Shown piece by piece: positions 1 through 6,607 of a stretch of DNA of 13,435 nucleotides. The position numbers were made by a program, and so were the translations under genes. Origin of the DNA: Candidatus Stahliibacteriota bacterium (GTDB taxonomy: Bacteria; Hydrothermota; Tepidihabitantia; SM23-42); contig JAUWLY010000042.1 in NCBI GenBank assembly GCA_030613445.1, positions 1 through 13,435 of the forward strand, written 5' to 3'. Under the pieces are notes generated by a model. That model was not told where the DNA came from. It ran no database searches and worked only from the letters and a program-made list of their open reading frames with translations. How positions within the stretch are numbered: the stretch's first letter is position 1; the number at the start of each line of letters is the position of its first letter.

Positions 1-1245
1 TTCTTCCGCTAGATTTGACACAAAGGCACACTCGACCAGGACTGCCGGCATGTATGCTCCACGTAAAACATAAAACCCAGCTTGCTTGACCCCGCGCGAA
101 GGGACAGACAATTGTTTTTTTGCATGGTCCTGAATGTACTCAGCAAACTTATTTGATTCTTCAAGATACGCTGTCTGCACAAGATCCACCAAAATCTCTT
201 CTACGATATTTGTAGGCTCCACACCATCAAACTTGAGCGACGCATTTTCCCTCATGGCAACGGCACGGGCTTCAGTGGTCCGCGCCTCAGAGAGAAAATA
301 GGTTTCAAAGCCAGTCATTTTAGCAGTTTTCCCCGATGCATTACAGTGGATACTAATGAACAGATCGGCACTGTTACGATTGGCGATACTAGTCCGCGCT
401 TTCAGCGAAAGGTATTTATCTTTTTTTCTGGTCATGATAACCTTAATATTGAGTGAATCAGTAATATAAGTATGCAAGAATTTTGCAATATCGAGATTCG
501 CATCCTTCTCATACAACCCCTTTTTACCGACCGCGCCAGGGTCAACGCCACCGTGCCCCGGGTCAATGACGATCAACTGCACTTGTTTGCTGATCTTGCG
601 ATATAGAATAACTTCTTTTCCTCTTTCCAAATAGGCATTGATATCTTCAACTTCAAATTCCAAGCTTGTGTAGGTGTTGAAACGCGACACTTTTGCTGAC
701 TTGATTGAACCAACCGGCTTGAGCACACCAGTTTTTTTGTACTGTCCATCGATCTCCACCACCACTTTTTTCACTAGATATCGAACATCGAAATCTATCG
801 CCTTTGGCCAATCAAATCTCAGAACTGTCGAATCACCTCTTGTCGTGAGGCTTATATTATTGATAAGTGGTGCTTCTTTGATCTCCTTGATAAATATCAG
901 CTTGTCAAAAATTCCACCTAACGTAGGGATTATTTCATTTGTCGGGAAACAAATGTCGCCATCTACATAAAGAGGTGGAAAAGCAAGGTTCTTGGCTACG
1001 CCATTGCAAATTATTGTAGCTATATCACCGATAATAAGAAGTTTATGCTCGCCAGTACTGAGTAATAATCTTTGTGTCGTATTATTTTGTACATAATGCA
1101 AACCGAGCAGACCAGCAATCGGTTTCAGAGACAAGTAATCCTGGAATTCCACACGTTTGGTTTCGATATCTACGCTTGTATCTTCGTATACGACTTCATA
1201 GTGATGAGGAAGAAGTAAGAAAATCGACAATAGAATAATGGTCAT
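1..1245 (-). CDS. N-acetylmuramoyl-L-alanine amidase, Amidase_3 family (partial, runs off left edge)
   Basis: Secreted zinc amidase that cuts the bond between N-acetylmuramic acid and the stem peptide of peptidoglycan. Reading the minus strand from 1245 gives 415 residues without a stop. Residues 1-15 are a hydrophobic signal-like segment (MTIILLSIFLLLP). Residues about 36-113 resemble the copper-amine-oxidase N-terminal-like repeat, and about 116-215 resemble an AMIN wall-targeting domain (VRYLVKKVVVEIDG). The catalytic domain starts near 222 and shows DPGHGG (zinc His231), YEKDANLDIA (zinc Glu246), ISIHCNAS (zinc His300) and VLVECAFVSN (catalytic Glu405), so all catalytic residues are inside the window and only the last few tens of residues are missing. 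The ATG overlaps the smpB TGA as ATGA, so it is probably translated by coupling. The ftsEX-envC operon starts 645 bases away and points the other way. EnvC-type proteins activate such amidases, so a functional link is plausible but inferred. Confidence 0.93.
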   Translation of the reverse strand, partial: MTIILLSIFLLLPHHYEVVYEDTSVDIETKRVEFQDYLSLKPIAGLLGLHYVQNNTTQRLLLSTGEHKLLIIGDIATIICNGVAKNLAFPPLYVDGDICFPTNEIIPTLGGIFDKLIFIKEIKEAPLINNISLTTRGDSTVLRFDWPKAIDFDVRYLVKKVVVEIDGQYKKTGVLKPVGSIKSAKVSRFNTYTSLEFEVEDINAYLERGKEVILYRKISKQVQLIVIDPGHGGVDPGAVGKKGLYEKDANLDIAKFLHTYITDSLNIKVIMTRKKDKYLSLKARTSIANRNSADLFISIHCNASGKTAKMTGFETYFLSEARTTEARAVAMRENASLKFDGVEPTNIVEEILVDLVQTAYLEESNKFAEYIQDHAKKQLSVPSRGVKQAGFYVLRGAYMPAVLVECAFVSNLAEE

Positions 1246-1691
1246 CGCGCTGCCCTTTTTATTTTAGCAACTTTCCGCTCAATTTCTCGCTTTAGAATTT
1301 TCTCTTTCTTATCGTAGACACGTTTACGTCGACACGCACCAAGCGTAATCTTAGCAAAACCACGGTCGTTAAAATAAATCTTTAGCGGTATCAAAGTGTT
1401 CCCGCGTTGGTGGACTAAACCAAACACCTTTTTGATCTCTCTTTTGTTGAGAAGAAGCTTGCGCTTCCGCTTAGGATCAGATTTGCCTACCGTAGTGTGT
1501 TTATACGCTGAGATATGTAAATTGAATATGAAAATTTCGCTGTTGATTACCTCGCCATAGGCATCGCTCATTGAAACATTACTCTGACGCAGCGATTTTA
1601 CCTCACCGCCGCGTAGCACAATACCTGCTTCATAAGTATCGAGTACCATGTAGTCATGTTTTGCTTTGCGATTTACCGCCACAACCTTCAT
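1242..1691 (-). CDS. smpB: SsrA-binding protein SmpB
   Basis: Binds tmRNA (SsrA) and delivers it to stalled ribosomes for trans-translation. The protein of 149-150 residues has the normal family length. It shows the conserved N-terminal NRKAKHDY, YEAGIVLRGGEVKSLR, the SDAYGEV segment, the NLHISAY strand, and a lysine/arginine-rich C-terminal tail (KIKRAAR) that enters the mRNA channel. Two ATG codons lie back to back at 1694 and 1691. The second is preferred because a near-perfect -10 box ends only 2 bases before the first ATG but 5 before the second, the same spacing as in the [2Fe-2S] gene at 11677. The mRNA is then probably leaderless. The gene ends in an ATGA overlap with the amidase downstream. 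Confidence 0.96.
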   Translation of the reverse strand: MKVVAVNRKAKHDYMVLDTYEAGIVLRGGEVKSLRQSNVSMSDAYGEVINSEIFIFNLHISAYKHTTVGKSDPKRKRKLLLNKREIKKVFGLVHQRGNTLIPLKIYFNDRGFAKITLGACRRKRVYDKKEKILKREIERKVAKIKRAAR

Positions 1692-1696
1692 CATTC

Positions 1697-1725
1697 ATTA
1701 TAGCAATAATTCATAATAGAGTCAA
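1697..1725 (-). promoter_or_regulatory. Promoter of smpB-amidase operon (leaderless layout)
   Basis: On the minus strand TTGACT (1725-1720), a 17-base spacer and TATAAT (1702-1697) form a near-consensus sigma-70-type promoter. The expected transcription start, about 6-7 bases after the -10 box, falls at 1691-1690, on the second ATG of smpB. No Shine-Dalgarno sequence could fit in such a transcript. Confidence 0.75.
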
Positions 1726-1814
1726 GATATTCAAGGAAATTTACAGATAGAATTTCAAGAAATGTAAGGCGGTTCTTCAAGTATACGTTATTCATCTACT
1801 GATTCCTTCTAGTA

Positions 1815-1846
1815 ACTCAATGACTTAGTTACTCAATTACTCAAAT
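1815..1846. repeat. Degenerate 8-base tandem repeat, array A
   Basis: Four adjacent 8-base units on the plus strand: ACTCAATG, ACTTAGTT, then ACTCAATT and ACTCAAAT. Read on the minus strand and rotated, the units become GTAATTGA, GTAACTAA and GTCATTGA, the same family as the arrays at 4513-4544 and 4653-4684. The array lies between the divergent smpB and ftsE promoters, 8 bases before the ftsE -35 box. The rest of this spacer (1726-1814) shows only AT-rich sequence with three TTCAAG words. No small gene was found there. Confidence 0.55.
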
Positions 1847-1854
1847 TCCGACCG

Positions 1855-1882
1855 TTGACAGATTAAGAATTCTGACTATGAT
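1855..1882 (+). promoter_or_regulatory. Promoter of ftsEX-envC operon (leaderless layout)
   Basis: TTGACA at 1855-1860, a 16-base spacer and TATGAT at 1877-1882. Only seven bases (1883-1889) separate the -10 box from the ftsE ATG at 1890, so transcription is predicted to begin at or next to the start codon. No Shine-Dalgarno sequence is present before ftsE. Confidence 0.72.
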
Positions 1883-1889
1883 TAATTAA

Positions 1890-2549
1890 ATGATTACTTT
1901 TGATAATGTTACCAAAGTCTATCAGAAGGACTGGGTAGCATTACAAGACATTTCGTTTTTCATTGAAAAGGGTGAATTCGTCTTTATCAACGGTAAAACC
2001 GGTGCCGGCAAAAGCACTCTTTTGAAAATGATCTACAAGGATGAAGAACCAACCAAAGGTACAATAAAGGTATTAGACCAAAACCTCAGGCTGCTGAAGA
2101 AAAAAAATATCCCCAAATTACGCAGAAAAATCGGCGTGATATTTCAGGACTTCAAATTGCTTCAAGATCGCACACTGGAAGAAAATGTCGCCTTTGCCCT
2201 TGAAGTAACTAATACACAGCCACGTGACTTGAGAAAACAGATGTTGGAAATATTGACCTATCTGCATCTCAGTCACAAGAAATTCTCATTTCCCTACCAG
2301 TTATCAGGTGGTGAACAGCAAAAGGTCGCCATTGCCCGAGCCCTGGTTAGAGATCCCTATATACTCCTTGCCGATGAACCAACTGGTAATCTCGATGAAA
2401 AAAGCTCCCAGGAAATAATTGACGTCCTACTCGATATCAATTACAAAGGTACAACCGTTCTCATGGCAACACACAATCTGAAGCTTATAAGAAAGGTTAA
2501 AAAAAGGATGCTCCGTATCGAGGACGCTAAGCTCGCCTCCGACGAATAA
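1890..2549 (+). CDS. ftsE: Cell division ATP-binding protein FtsE
   Basis: Cytoplasmic ATPase of the FtsEX complex, which couples ATP hydrolysis at the division site to activation of periplasmic wall hydrolases. All ABC ATPase motifs are present: Walker A GKTGAGKST (residues 35-43), Q-loop FQDFKLL (Q86), signature LSGGEQQKVAIARA (138-151), Walker B ILLADEP with D-loop NLDE (158-170) and switch His195 (ATHN). At 219 residues it matches the usual FtsE length. Two bases separate its stop from the ATG of ftsX, the normal partner. The start at 1890 is the first ATG after a strong promoter and gives the typical MITFDNVTKVY beginning. It could only be confused with other short ABC ATPases such as LolD, and the ftsX neighbour settles that. 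Confidence 0.96.
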   Translation: MITFDNVTKVYQKDWVALQDISFFIEKGEFVFINGKTGAGKSTLLKMIYKDEEPTKGTIKVLDQNLRLLKKKNIPKLRRKIGVIFQDFKLLQDRTLEENVAFALEVTNTQPRDLRKQMLEILTYLHLSHKKFSFPYQLSGGEQQKVAIARALVRDPYILLADEPTGNLDEKSSQEIIDVLLDINYKGTTVLMATHNLKLIRKVKKRMLRIEDAKLASDE

Positions 2550-2551
2550 AA

Positions 2552-3400
2552 ATGTCACTGCGAATAGGTATACGGGAAGGGCTTCGGACCATAACAAGAA
2601 ATGCTTCTTTGTTCATCATGTCTCTGCTCGTTACCTCAATATCGCTTTTTCTCTTATCATTGTTTGCCTTTGTAACCGTCAACTTATATCATTTTCTCAA
2701 TATCCTCGATGAGAAAATTGAGATAATAGCGTTTCTTGAGCAAAATGCCGATTATCAAGCACTCGAATCTAATATTATGAAGATCAATGGCGTGCGTGAT
2801 GTTATATATGTTTCTTCTGGGCAAGCGCTCAAAGAGTTGCGGGCTGAATTAAAAGAAACAGAAGAAGTTCTCCGTGTATTTGAAACCAACCCGCTACCCG
2901 CATCCCTACGCATAAAACTACTCGCCAAATTCCGAAATGCCCGAGGGCTTGAGGAAATCAGCGACAAAGTAATGCTCCTTAGAGGTATTCGGGAAACGAT
3001 CTATGGTGGAGAACTCGTTGACCAGTTGAAAAAAATAACGGGTGTGATAACCACCTTTGATATCGCGTTGCTACTGATCATAATTTTTTCTGTCGTTTTC
3101 GTAATTTTTCAGACAATAAAGCTAACAATATTTGCGCGCGCCACTGAGATTGACATTATGAAACTTGTCGGTGCCTCTAATTCCTTCATTGCTATCCCGT
3201 TCACCTTTGAAGGTATTGCACAAGGCATCCTGGGTGGTTTTATTGCATTCGTCTTGACCGTTATTACCAAGCGGGTCGCTGTCTCTTTTCTGAGTGATAT
3301 CTATTTTCCGCAAGGGTACTTTTTCCTTGGTTCCATACTATGCGGTATCATATTCGGCATCATCGGTTCAAGCCTTGCCTTACGTAGGTTTCTAAAATGA
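2552..3400 (+). CDS. ftsX: Cell division protein FtsX (permease-like)
   Basis: Inner-membrane partner of FtsE that passes the ATPase signal to a periplasmic hydrolase activator. The 282 residues have the FtsX plan: a cytoplasmic start (SLRIGIREGLRTITRNAS), TM1 near 19-45, a large periplasmic loop of about 120 residues with the GVRDVIYVSSGQALKEL segment, TM2 near 167-190, the conserved cytoplasmic stretch FARATEIDIMKLVGAS, and TM3 and TM4 near 210-236 and 255-277. This MacB/FtsX-type topology together with ftsE upstream makes the call secure. Its TGA overlaps the ATG of the envC-like gene (ATGA at 3397-3400), suggesting coupled translation and a stoichiometric complex. Confidence 0.95.
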   Translation: MSLRIGIREGLRTITRNASLFIMSLLVTSISLFLLSLFAFVTVNLYHFLNILDEKIEIIAFLEQNADYQALESNIMKINGVRDVIYVSSGQALKELRAELKETEEVLRVFETNPLPASLRIKLLAKFRNARGLEEISDKVMLLRGIRETIYGGELVDQLKKITGVITTFDIALLLIIIFSVVFVIFQTIKLTIFARATEIDIMKLVGASNSFIAIPFTFEGIAQGILGGFIAFVLTVITKRVAVSFLSDIYFPQGYFFLGSILCGIIFGIIGSSLALRRFLK

Positions 3401-4506
3401 AGCTCATAATAATTTTTCTATGTCTGGTCATGCAGATTCCTGAAAAGCAAAAAGAATTAGATGGTTTAAAGACAAAGCTTACCACTGTTAGAAAAGAAAT
3501 AAGGCGATTGGAAAAACAAAAAGTCGGCACCCTTGCTCACATTGAGAAGATCGATGAAGGTATTAATCTAACAATTGAATACATCGATGAACTAACCTCT
3601 CAAGAAAGTCGAGAAAAAGAAAATATCTACGAGCTATCGAAAGGGATTGCGAAACTGGAATCCAAAATGAAACTGCGCGTGGATGATCTGCGCCAACGAC
3701 TCATCCGCCTTTACAAGTGGACACCGTTCTACAAACTAGAAATTCTCCTTTCCTCAAAATCACTACCCCAGATCCTTTCATCGTCATACTATCTACAAAT
3801 CCTTGCCAAAGACGATCAGCAAGCTTTCTTTGAATTCAAGGCTGATTGGGAACGCTATCTTACTGATAAAAGAATGCGAGAGGAATTGATAGACATTCTT
3901 GAACAAAGGAAATCGGAAAAAGAAAGTGAGCTATCGCTTCTTGGCAATGAGAGAAAGAAGAAAAAAGATATCCTCAATCAGGTAGCCAAGGAAGAAAATA
4001 GAAAAAAACAACTCGAAAAGGAACTGAAAAGTGCCCAGCGCAAACTCGAAGAATTAATTGTTGCGCTCGAAAAGCAAAGAGCTAAAGAAAAGAGCTCCCA
4101 AAAATACGTTGAAAAGAAAATGGGCACCTTACCCTGGCCATGCCGGGGTAGTGTTGTAACAAAATTCGGTAAGATAATCCACCCTAAGTACAACACAAAA
4201 ACCAAGAACAATGGCATCGACATTAGCGCCAGCTACGGTGATAATGTACACTCTGTAGCACCCGGTAAGGTGGTGTACGCGGATCGCTTTATGGGATATG
4301 GCAACCTGGTGCTCATCGACCACATGGATGGTTACTATTCATTATACGGACACCTTGCCGAAATGCTCGTCAAAGTTGGCCAAGAAATATCTGAAGGCAG
4401 AATTCTCGGGCGGATCGGTGAAAGTGGTTCGTTATCCGGACCAATGTTGCATTTTGAATTACGTAAGAACGGCAAGCCTGTAGATCCACTGGCATATCTT
4501 AAGTAA
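3397..4506 (+). CDS. envC: EnvC-like murein hydrolase activator (coiled coil plus degenerate LytM/M23 domain)
   Basis: Periplasmic factor thought to be recruited by FtsX and to switch on cell-wall amidases during daughter-cell separation. Residues 1-12 form a short hydrophobic signal-like segment. Residues about 15-105 and 160-240 are charged coiled coils typical of EnvC. Residues about 245-369 form a LytM/M23 domain beginning LPWPCRGSVVTKFG, the same boundary as in EnvC. Of the M23 zinc ligands, the His of HxGxD is Asn (N271 in NNGID), Asp275 remains, and the HxH pair is MLH (M350-H352). His319 of YGHL is kept. The domain is therefore probably not an active peptidase, as expected for an activator rather than an enzyme. 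The ATGA overlap with ftsX supports the role. The signal peptide is short, so its export should be treated as likely rather than certain. Confidence 0.88.
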   Translation: MKLIIIFLCLVMQIPEKQKELDGLKTKLTTVRKEIRRLEKQKVGTLAHIEKIDEGINLTIEYIDELTSQESREKENIYELSKGIAKLESKMKLRVDDLRQRLIRLYKWTPFYKLEILLSSKSLPQILSSSYYLQILAKDDQQAFFEFKADWERYLTDKRMREELIDILEQRKSEKESELSLLGNERKKKKDILNQVAKEENRKKQLEKELKSAQRKLEELIVALEKQRAKEKSSQKYVEKKMGTLPWPCRGSVVTKFGKIIHPKYNTKTKNNGIDISASYGDNVHSVAPGKVVYADRFMGYGNLVLIDHMDGYYSLYGHLAEMLVKVGQEISEGRILGRIGESGSLSGPMLHFELRKNGKPVDPLAYLK

Positions 4507-4512
4507 AACAGC

Positions 4513-4544
4513 AGTAATTGGTAATTGGGTAATTTAGTCAATAC
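4513..4544. repeat. Degenerate 8-base tandem repeat, array B
   Basis: Four 8-base units just after the envC-like stop codon on the plus strand: AGTAATTG, GTAATTGG, then GTAATTTA and GTCAATAC. It is in inverted orientation to array C (4653-4684), so the two bracket the convergent envC/trmI spacer. Between them lie an A/T/C/G-mixed stretch with repeated GATRCTAGAT words (about 4548-4575) and a hairpin at 4615-4639. Confidence 0.5.
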
Positions 4545-4614
4545 ACAAGATGCTAGATATTCGATACTAGATTCTAGTCAAAAACACTGATAACTATTTT
4601 CTTGGTTTGTTTGG

Positions 4615-4639
4615 TCCCGCTGCTCTACGAGCTACGGGA
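4615..4639. other. Hairpin / 7-base tandem repeat in convergent spacer
   Basis: TCCCG (4615-4619) pairs with CGGGA (4635-4639), and inside it GCTC (4622-4625) pairs with GAGC (4629-4632) around the loop TAC. On the minus strand the same bases read as 7-base units (GTAGCTC, GTAGAGC), like the array at 11781-11801. It could help end transcription of trmI or of the envC-like gene, but no U-run follows on either strand. Confidence 0.4.
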
Positions 4640-4652
4640 TAAATTTGTCTGG

Positions 4653-4684
4653 TTAATTACATAATTACTTAATGACTTAATTAC
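4653..4684. repeat. Degenerate 8-base tandem repeat, array C
   Basis: Four units in exact 8-base register on the plus strand: TTAATTAC, ATAATTAC, then TTAATGAC and TTAATTAC. The reverse complement gives GTAATTAA, GTCATTAA, GTAATTAT and GTAATTAA, the same family as arrays A and B. The array runs into trmI and supplies its TAA stop codon (4683-4681). Confidence 0.55.
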
Positions 4685-5487
4685 TTCCCGCTTTGCGGGA
4701 CTATTTTTTGTGCTCTCACCAGGTACGCGGTGTGCGTAATGCCTCGTTCTTTGGGGCGGACGCCCTGCTGGCGCACCAGGATTTCACGTTCAAGTATTTC
4801 GCTCACGCGTACGCGTATAAACTGATTTTCTCTTAGAACCTCGACGGTCCTTTTCACTTGCTCAACATTAGGGCTCCAGGAAACAAGATAATGGCCGCCT
4901 TTCAAGGCATCAGCTGCCTTAAGTACAACCGCCCATGGTTCAGCTACATCAAGGAAAACTGCATCAATAGCCTGTTCAGTGAAACCTTCTATGGCGACAT
5001 CACGACAATGGAACTTGACATTCTGCAAACAGCCTGCTCGTTCAATATTGCATTTGGCATTCTCGATGAATTCTTCGCGTCGCTCGTATGAAAAAACCAT
5101 ACCGTCAGGCGCGACAAACTTAGCCAGCACCATAGCTAAAGCACCGCTGCCAGTACCCACATCAATAACCCTAGACCCAGGACCGATTGCAGTTTCAACA
5201 AGAACGTAACCGACATCCTTGGGGTAAACAATAGTTGTCCTTCGCTTCACTTTGAACATAAGATCAGCAGTTGAAGGTTTAAGACAGTAGTATTTCTTAC
5301 CTAGATGGGTCTCGCCTACATATCCGAATGGTCTACCAATAACCTCGCCCAGATCCATATTACCGAGATCTGATGAAAGATTCAATTTCTCTGCCGCCTC
5401 CACCAAGTACTGGCGCTTGACATCCAGGTAGACAAGGATAAGATCGCCCGGTGTAATTACATTACCTTGATCCATAGGGGTCATCAT
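4681..5487 (-). CDS. trmI: tRNA (adenine-58-N1)-methyltransferase TrmI
   Basis: S-adenosylmethionine-dependent enzyme that methylates A58 in the T-loop of tRNA, which stabilises tRNA and is common in thermophiles, actinobacteria and archaea. The 268 residues show the N-terminal ITPGDLILVYLD strand region of TrmI, the linker KRRTTIVYPKDVGYVLVETAIGPG, SAM motif I VIDVGTGSGAL (107-117), an acidic residue after motif II (SYERRE), the active-site strand DAVFLDVAEPW (Asp180), and the C-terminal RPKERGITHTAYLVRA. The usual motifs are FLDLPDPW and GHTGYL, so both are slightly divergent here. It starts 19 bases after the AOS-like gene, with ATGATG at 5487 and only a weak ribosome-binding site, and is probably cotranscribed with secA. 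The last codons lie in a hairpin that works as a terminator for the opposite strand. Confidence 0.9.
   Translation of the reverse strand: MMTPMDQGNVITPGDLILVYLDVKRQYLVEAAEKLNLSSDLGNMDLGEVIGRPFGYVGETHLGKKYYCLKPSTADLMFKVKRRTTIVYPKDVGYVLVETAIGPGSRVIDVGTGSGALAMVLAKFVAPDGMVFSYERREEFIENAKCNIERAGCLQNVKFHCRDVAIEGFTEQAIDAVFLDVAEPWAVVLKAADALKGGHYLVSWSPNVEQVKRTVEVLRENQFIRVRVSEILEREILVRQQGVRPKERGITHTAYLVRAQKIVPQSGK
4686..4709 (+). terminator. Intrinsic terminator of the ftsEX-envC operon, inside the 3' end of trmI
   Basis: On the plus strand TCCCGC (4686-4691), loop TTT and GCGGGA (4695-4700) form a 6-bp GC-rich stem, followed by CTA and six T residues (4704-4709). This is the classic hairpin plus T-run for transcripts coming from the envC-like gene. 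The same bases encode the last residues of TrmI (VPQSGK) on the minus strand, where no T-run follows. Confidence 0.7.
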
Positions 5488-5506
5488 GTTTTCAAGCTTG
5501 TATCAT

Positions 5507-6607
5507 CTACGACGAACCAATAATCCCCATTTCCTGACCGATCAACTCAAACATCTCAAGACAATGATCAATATCTTCCTTGCTGTGTTCAATCGAAAGA
5601 TTCAATCTGATACGTTCTTTGTTCTGAGCAACTATGATCTGCTCAAAGAATAATTTCTTAGTAAACTCACCAGCTTCTTCATTGTTGCTGAAGGTTACAA
5701 CAACCATTGGCGTATCGCTGTCCGTAGTAAAACCCAGTTGTTTCAAGCGGGTAATTAAGTACCGACTGTGCTTCCACAATGTCCGTATTTTACTGTTCTT
5801 ACCCTCGCCCTCTTTAATCAATTCAAGACCTGCGATATTAACAGATAACATAAACTGAGGTAGCGGTTGCAGTATCTCGTTTATGTTTTCTCTGATTTTA
5901 TTTATTAAATATCTCTTGGCTCCAATATAAAATCCGAAACCACCGAGAAATCTGCTATAACTTCCGACATCGATATTAATCGCATCGTAGAGATTGAATA
6001 GATCTATGAAACCGCGCCCTTCGCGACCGAGAAGCCCGAAAGAGTTTATCTCATTACCAATGATCATGCATTCATTAACTGCGGCAACCTTTATCAATTC
6101 GTTTACCGGTGCTACCTTACCGAGCCATCCATATACACCATCGACGATTATCACCTTTTCACTCTTGGCACTTAAAAGCTTGTCCAGTTGGTCAAGGTCC
6201 TTATGGTCATAGTATTCAAGATTACGATACTGCAATACTGCCGCAATGTTCGGTGAAGTTTCGTAATCAATGAAAAAAGTTGCTTTTTCTCCAAAAATAG
6301 AAAACAATGCGAGGAGTGCAGCCGTTTCATCTGGGAAAATGAGTAAGGCGTCAAGTTTCTTTATCTCCAGCATTTTCTTTCGCAATTCTTCCATCACCTT
6401 ACTTCGTTCACCTGCCGCAATAATACCGCTCGATTCGATTTCCGCTATGGCGATGTTCTTCAAATGCTCATTATTCTTCAGATGGAAACAATCATAAATA
6501 AGGAAATTAAGATACTTCTTGTTTTCATAAACAAAACAAGGTTCTGAAGGCAGAAAATCAGGGATCTTACTATCGTCACTAAAGAGATGAACTTGATATG
6601 GCTTCAT
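5507..6607 (-). CDS. Alpha-oxoamine synthase (KBL/BioF)-fold protein lacking PLP-binding residues; probable pseudoenzyme
   Basis: The 366 residues align along their whole length with the fold-type I family of 2-amino-3-ketobutyrate CoA ligase and 8-amino-7-oxononanoate synthase. The ATG at 6607 is chosen because it overlaps the secA stop as ATGA and has GGGAGG eight bases upstream. The longer reading from 6661 would overlap secA by 58 bases. Family landmarks are clear: VDGVYGWLGKVAPV (155-168), NSFGLLGREGRG (188-199), INIDVGSYSRFLGGFG (210-225) and ERIRLNLSIEHS (331-342, with the substrate-carboxylate Arg334). Yet the cofactor residues differ: the Schiff-base Lys of the SKALG motif is Arg219, the Asp and His of DEAHS are Asn185 and Asn188, the ring-stacking His is Ser118, and the Ser of GVFSMDG is Gly160. 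PLP chemistry is therefore very unlikely. The frame is intact and base use resembles its neighbours, so it looks kept rather than decaying. Its function is unknown. Confidence 0.85.
   Translation of the reverse strand: MKPYQVHLFSDDSKIPDFLPSEPCFVYENKKYLNFLIYDCFHLKNNEHLKNIAIAEIESSGIIAAGERSKVMEELRKKMLEIKKLDALLIFPDETAALLALFSIFGEKATFFIDYETSPNIAAVLQYRNLEYYDHKDLDQLDKLLSAKSEKVIIVDGVYGWLGKVAPVNELIKVAAVNECMIIGNEINSFGLLGREGRGFIDLFNLYDAINIDVGSYSRFLGGFGFYIGAKRYLINKIRENINEILQPLPQFMLSVNIAGLELIKEGEGKNSKIRTLWKHSRYLITRLKQLGFTTDSDTPMVVVTFSNNEEAGEFTKKLFFEQIIVAQNKERIRLNLSIEHSKEDIDHCLEMFELIGQEMGIIGSS

Noticed and set aside
674..970. 98-codon open frame on the plus strand
   Set aside because: It lies entirely antisense to the amidase, which has clear catalytic motifs, and has no ribosome-binding site or recognisable family.
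3122..3313. Minus-strand open frames within ftsX, envC and trmI
   Set aside because: They are antisense shadows without conserved features or ribosome-binding sites.
4615..4639. tRNA fragment or stand-alone terminator
   Set aside because: The stem is interrupted, the loop is three bases, no T-run follows on either strand and no tRNA arms are found around it. It is better described as a hairpin within the 7-base repeat.
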